Source: Myxococcota bacterium
Lineage (GTDB): Bacteria > Myxococcota > Polyangia > GCA-2747355 > JAKLHH01
Direction of reading: 5' to 3'
NCBI GenBank assembly: GCA_022710245.1
Contig: JAKLHH010000293.1
Location: 1 to 8,195 of the forward strand
Length of the DNA stretch: 8,195 nucleotides
In this document: one piece after another, positions 6,112-8,195 of the stretch
How positions within the stretch are numbered: the stretch's first letter is position 1
Layout: each line of letters starts with the position of its first letter
Notes under the pieces: generated by a model
Database searches by the model: none
The model's input: the letters and a program-made list of their open reading frames with translations, nothing else
Told to the model about the DNA's origin: nothing
Made by a program: the position numbers and the translations under genes

Positions 6112-6123
6112 CGCGAGATCGCG
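6112..6123. promoter_or_regulatory. Short palindrome upstream of the efp promoter
   Basis: CGCGA-GA-TCGCG is a 5+2+5 inverted repeat centred about 60 bases before the predicted efp start, a position suited to an activator site. It is short and GC-rich, so chance is a fair explanation. Confidence 0.2.
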
Positions 6124-6147
6124 ACACGGCGGGGACGCTGGACGGAC

Positions 6148-6168
6148 GCGGGATTCAGGGCGGGATTC
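6148..6168. repeat. Two direct copies of GCGGGATTC
   Basis: GCGGGATTC occurs at 6148-6156 and again at 6160-6168, a 12-bp period, just after the kinase stop codon. No clear hairpin terminator is seen between the kinase stop (6181) and the efp promoter, so some read-through into efp is possible. Confidence 0.4.
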
Positions 6169-6180
6169 GGGGCCGGAGCG

Positions 6181-7416
6181 CTACAGGGCCGGACCGCTGG
6201 AGACGGGCAGCCGGGCAACGAACCGGTTGCCGCCCTCGCTGCTCTCGAGGGTCAGGCGACCGCCGTGGCGGTCCAGGATCTCGCGCACCACGGTGAGCGC
6301 GATGCCCGGGCCGCCGCTCCCGTCCGCCTCGTCGCTGGCGAAGAAGAAGGTCTCCAGGCCGGCCTGGGCGCCCTCGGCCCGCGGCAGCGGCAGCCCCGTG
6401 TCGCTCACGCTGAGGAGCACGGCGCCGTCCCTCTGCTCGGTGCGCAGCTCGATGCGGTGCGCTCCCTCGGGCGCGGCGAAGACCGAGCGCCGCGCGTTGA
6501 GGAGCAGGTTGAGCACCGCCTGGGCGAGCTCCTTCGGGCGCCCGAGCACGACCGGCAGCGGCTGCAGGTCCACGTCGAGGCGGGCGCGGTCACCGAGCTC
6601 GTGGGCCACCAGACCGAGGAGCGAGGTGCAGACCTCGTTCAGGTTCACCGGCTGCGGCTCGGCCGGCTCGCGTCGCGAGAAGAGCTGGAGCGTCCCCACC
6701 ACCTTCTGGATCCGCCCGACGCCCTCGAGGCAGCGGTCGACCATGCGGTGGATGTGCTCGACCTCGCCGCGCGCCTTCTCGTCCTCGGGCAGGCGCTGGC
6801 CGAGGCTGTTCGCCGCGCGCTTGATGTACTCGAGGTTGGGGAGGATGAAGCAGGCCGGGTTGTTGATCTCGTGCGCCACGCCCGCGGCCAGCATGCCCAC
6901 CGAGACGGCCTTCTCCGACTCGGCGAGCTGGGACTGGGTCTGCACCAGCCGGGCGACCGTCCGCTCGAGCTCCTCGGTACGCCGCTCGAGCGCCTCCTTG
7001 GCCGCCTGCATCTCCGCCCTCGCCTCCTCGCGCTCGCGCGTGAGCCGCGCACGCTCGAGGGCCCGCCGCACTCGCAGCAGCACGGTCTGCTTGCGGAGCG
7101 GCTTGCGCAGGTAAGCGAAGATGTCCTCCTCGACCGCCTGGATCGCGCTCTCCACGGACTGATCGGCGGTGACCAGGATGCGGGCCGCGCCGGGGCAGAG
7201 GTCGCGCGCCGCCCGACAGACCGCGAAGCCGTCGTCGCCGTCGAGGTTCTTGTCGACGATCAGGAGGTCGACGCAGCGCTCGGCGATGGCCGCGAGCGCG
7301 TCGGACGCCGTGCCCGCCACGACCACCTCGTAGCCGGCCTCCTCGAGCATCAGCTTGAGGAGCTGGCGCACGGTCGGCGCGTCGTCGACGACCAGGATGC
7401 GCTCGGGCTGACCCAT
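6181..7416 (-). CDS. REC-first sensor histidine kinase
   Basis: A 411-residue cytoplasmic signalling protein with no membrane segment. Residues 5-120 are a receiver domain: acidic pair D11/D12, phosphoacceptor D55 in LLIVDKNLDG, T83, and K105 in the RKP turn. A long charged helix (about 118-170) is a likely coiled-coil linker. The HisKA segment carries the H-box GVAHEINNP with H182 as phosphorylation site. The ATPase domain has the N-box AVLNLLLNA (N303, N307), G1 as DTGLPLP (339-345), F-box ETFFF (355-359) and G2 as GGPGIAL. In G1 the usual second Gly is Pro343, and in G2 the last Gly is Ala373, so the ATP lid is degenerate though the core residues remain. AGGA (7427-7424) lies 7 bases before the ATG. 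The receiver probably takes phosphate from another kinase, or controls this kinase. The gene is 44 bp after the PilZ gene and likely in its operon. Its output partner is not in the window. Confidence 0.93.
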   Translation of the reverse strand: MGQPERILVVDDAPTVRQLLKLMLEEAGYEVVVAGTASDALAAIAERCVDLLIVDKNLDGDDGFAVCRAARDLCPGAARILVTADQSVESAIQAVEEDIFAYLRKPLRKQTVLLRVRRALERARLTREREEARAEMQAAKEALERRTEELERTVARLVQTQSQLAESEKAVSVGMLAAGVAHEINNPACFILPNLEYIKRAANSLGQRLPEDEKARGEVEHIHRMVDRCLEGVGRIQKVVGTLQLFSRREPAEPQPVNLNEVCTSLLGLVAHELGDRARLDVDLQPLPVVLGRPKELAQAVLNLLLNARRSVFAAPEGAHRIELRTEQRDGAVLLSVSDTGLPLPRAEGAQAGLETFFFASDEADGSGGPGIALTVVREILDRHGGRLTLESSEGGNRFVARLPVSSGPAL

Positions 7417-7460
7417 CCCGGTATCCTAACCCTGGAGCGGGCGGGAGCCAACCCGGCGGG

Positions 7461-7805
7461 TCAGCCCTGGGTGAAGGCGATCAGGCGGTCCAGCGAGCTC
7501 GCCTGCTCGGGGCGAACGGAGACGAACTGGAGGCCGAAGCCCGGGGTCTTGCCGGCGTCCACCACGCGGACGACGCGCCCGCGGAGCGTCGCGTCGGGGA
7601 TCGACTCCTCCGAGGAAAAGATGACCAGCTCGACCATCGTCCCCACCTCGAGGTCGGGGTAGTCGAACGGGTTTCCGCTGATGAACACGCCGCCCTTGCT
7701 GACGTTGAGCGTGGACATCACGTAGACATCGGAGTCGCGCGTCACCTGCACCTGCGCGAAGAGCTCCACGCGAGGGTAGCTGCGGCTCTCCTTGATCACA
7801 CCCAT
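7461..7805 (-). CDS. Single-domain PilZ protein, c-di-GMP receptor
   Basis: A 114-residue stand-alone PilZ domain. Both ligand-binding motifs are intact: RxxxR as R8-S-Y-P-R12, and (D/N)xSxxG as N34-V-S36-K-G-G39. It should therefore bind cyclic di-GMP. The rest fits the six-stranded barrel (VELFAQVQVT, GGVFISG, GTMVELVIF, LRGRVVRVV, GFGLQFVSV) and a closing helix SSLDRLIAF. The ATG at 7805 is chosen over an in-frame ATG at 7889, because the longer form would overlap the upstream gene by 68 bases and add low-complexity residues outside the domain. GGGGGC lies 6 bases before the start. Small PilZ proteins act as adaptors that pass c-di-GMP levels to motility, polysaccharide or signalling partners. 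The neighbouring REC-kinase is a plausible partner. The 16-bp gap to the upstream gene suggests co-transcription. Confidence 0.93.
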   Translation of the reverse strand: MGVIKESRSYPRVELFAQVQVTRDSDVYVMSTLNVSKGGVFISGNPFDYPDLEVGTMVELVIFSSEESIPDATLRGRVVRVVDAGKTPGFGLQFVSVRPEQASSLDRLIAFTQG

Positions 7806-7821
7806 CGTGCGCCCCCGGCGG

Positions 7822-8195
7822 TCAGGCTTCGGCTTCGCCCGTGTAGGGTTTCCCACACTCCTTGCAACGCCCATCAGATCCGATGACACCGATGCAGGCG
7901 CCGTCCGAGCAGAGCTTCCGGTCGGCGAAGTCGGGCGGCGCGTCGTCGTCCGCCGCCTCGCCGCTCGGGCCGGCGCTGCTCTTCGCGCTCTCGCTCGGTC
8001 CGTCGGCGGGCCGCGCCTTGACCTGGTCCTTCGCCGGCGCCTTCTCGACCTGGTCCGCGCGGGCGCCGCACTCCTTGCAGCGGCCGTCGGGACCGATCAC
8101 CCCGATGCAGCTGCCATCCGGGCAGAGCTGGCGGTCGTCGAGGTCGGGCCCGGAGCCGTCGTCGGCGTCCTCGGCGGCCTCATCGGCGCCGCCAT
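7822..8195 (-). CDS. Tandem four-Cys zinc-knuckle protein (5' end outside window)
   Basis: The frame runs from the right edge (first full codon 8193-8191) to TGA at 7822-7824, giving the last 123 residues. It has two near-identical units, each of the form DRxLCxDGxCIGVIGxDGRCKECG, with Cys spacing C-x4-C-x9-C-x2-C. This is a compact four-Cys pattern expected to hold one zinc, like a small zinc ribbon. A 46-residue linker rich in Ala, Lys, Asp, Ser and Pro separates them, and a short acidic tail follows the second. An acidic, disordered-looking stretch precedes the first, so more units may lie upstream. There is no signal peptide in view. The protein is probably a cytoplasmic scaffold or nucleic acid/protein-binding factor, but I do not recognise a named family. 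It is first in a likely operon with the PilZ and kinase genes. A GTG at 8100 would split the first unit and is not a credible start. Confidence 0.8.
   Translation of the reverse strand, partial: GGADEAAEDADDGSGPDLDDRQLCPDGSCIGVIGPDGRCKECGARADQVEKAPAKDQVKARPADGPSESAKSSAGPSGEAADDDAPPDFADRKLCSDGACIGVIGSDGRCKECGKPYTGEAEA
7852..7926 (-). repeat. Zinc-knuckle repeat unit 2
   Basis: This encodes ADRKLCSDGACIGVIGSDGR followed by CKECG. It aligns base for base with the unit 213 bp away, with differences mostly at third codon positions, so the protein sequence is held by selection rather than by recent duplication. Confidence 0.75.
8065..8139 (-). repeat. Zinc-knuckle repeat unit 1
   Basis: This encodes DDRQLCPDGSCIGVIGPDGR followed by CKECG, the N-terminal of the two visible units. 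All four Cys and every Gly match unit 2; changes are limited to D/A, Q/K, P/S and S/A. Confidence 0.75.

Noticed and set aside
4485..6296. 603-codon open frame on the plus strand
   Set aside because: It is antisense to epmA and efp, which are certain. The product is low-complexity Ala/Arg/Gly/Glu with no recognisable domain.
6265..7662. 465-codon open frame on the plus strand
   Set aside because: It is antisense to the kinase and part of the PilZ gene. Composition mirrors the coding strand (Leu/Arg/Glu/His runs), so it is a shadow.
7806..7889. Longer PilZ start at 7889
   Set aside because: It overlaps the upstream zinc-knuckle gene by 68 bases in another frame and adds residues outside the PilZ domain.
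7852..8139. Two similar units as a possible CRISPR or mobile repeat
   Set aside because: There are only two copies, in frame within one gene and differing mostly at third codon positions; this is a protein-domain repeat.

Overview
The window is about 68-70% GC by eye, with strong G/C third-position bias. It carries a lipobox lipoprotein, a candidate sigma-54 promoter, a REC-first histidine kinase, a PilZ protein and an efp-epmA pair. This fits a Myxococcota/deltaproteobacterial-type chromosome. The lineage is inferred from gene content and style; no rRNA or other taxonomic marker is present.

Layout, plus strand: the 3' end of a secreted-looking protein (1-245) is followed by a strong hairpin terminator. 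A 424-bp gene-free stretch comes next, holding nested inverted repeats, a good sigma-54-type -24/-12 element and two 14-bp perfect palindromes. It leads into a 651-residue Cys-rich lipoprotein whose seven recurring G-x-hydrophobic-aromatic motifs suggest a beta-propeller (670-2625). After a 184-bp gap with a hairpin comes a 427-residue exported protein with a HELYGH metal-site motif and a strand-rich C-terminal part (2810-4093).

Layout, minus strand (transcribed right to left from 8195 to 4146): a partial protein with two copies of a four-Cys zinc-knuckle unit; a single-domain PilZ c-di-GMP receptor; a REC-HisKA-HATPase sensor kinase; then, behind its own sigma-70-like promoter, efp and epmA. 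The two gene sets converge at 4093/4146.

How they work together: efp and epmA are a clear substrate-enzyme pair. EpmA should attach (R)-beta-lysine to K32 of this EF-P so that it rescues ribosomes stalled on proline runs; EpmB, which makes the beta-lysine, is not in the window. The zinc-knuckle, PilZ and kinase genes are 16 and 44 bp apart and are probably one signalling operon. The most notable points are an extra OB-like N-terminal domain on EpmA, the HExxGH protein of unknown function, the tandem zinc-knuckle protein, and the structured leader of the lipoprotein gene. I see no CRISPR array, insertion sequence, tRNA, rRNA or prophage gene, and no complete novel defence-type system.
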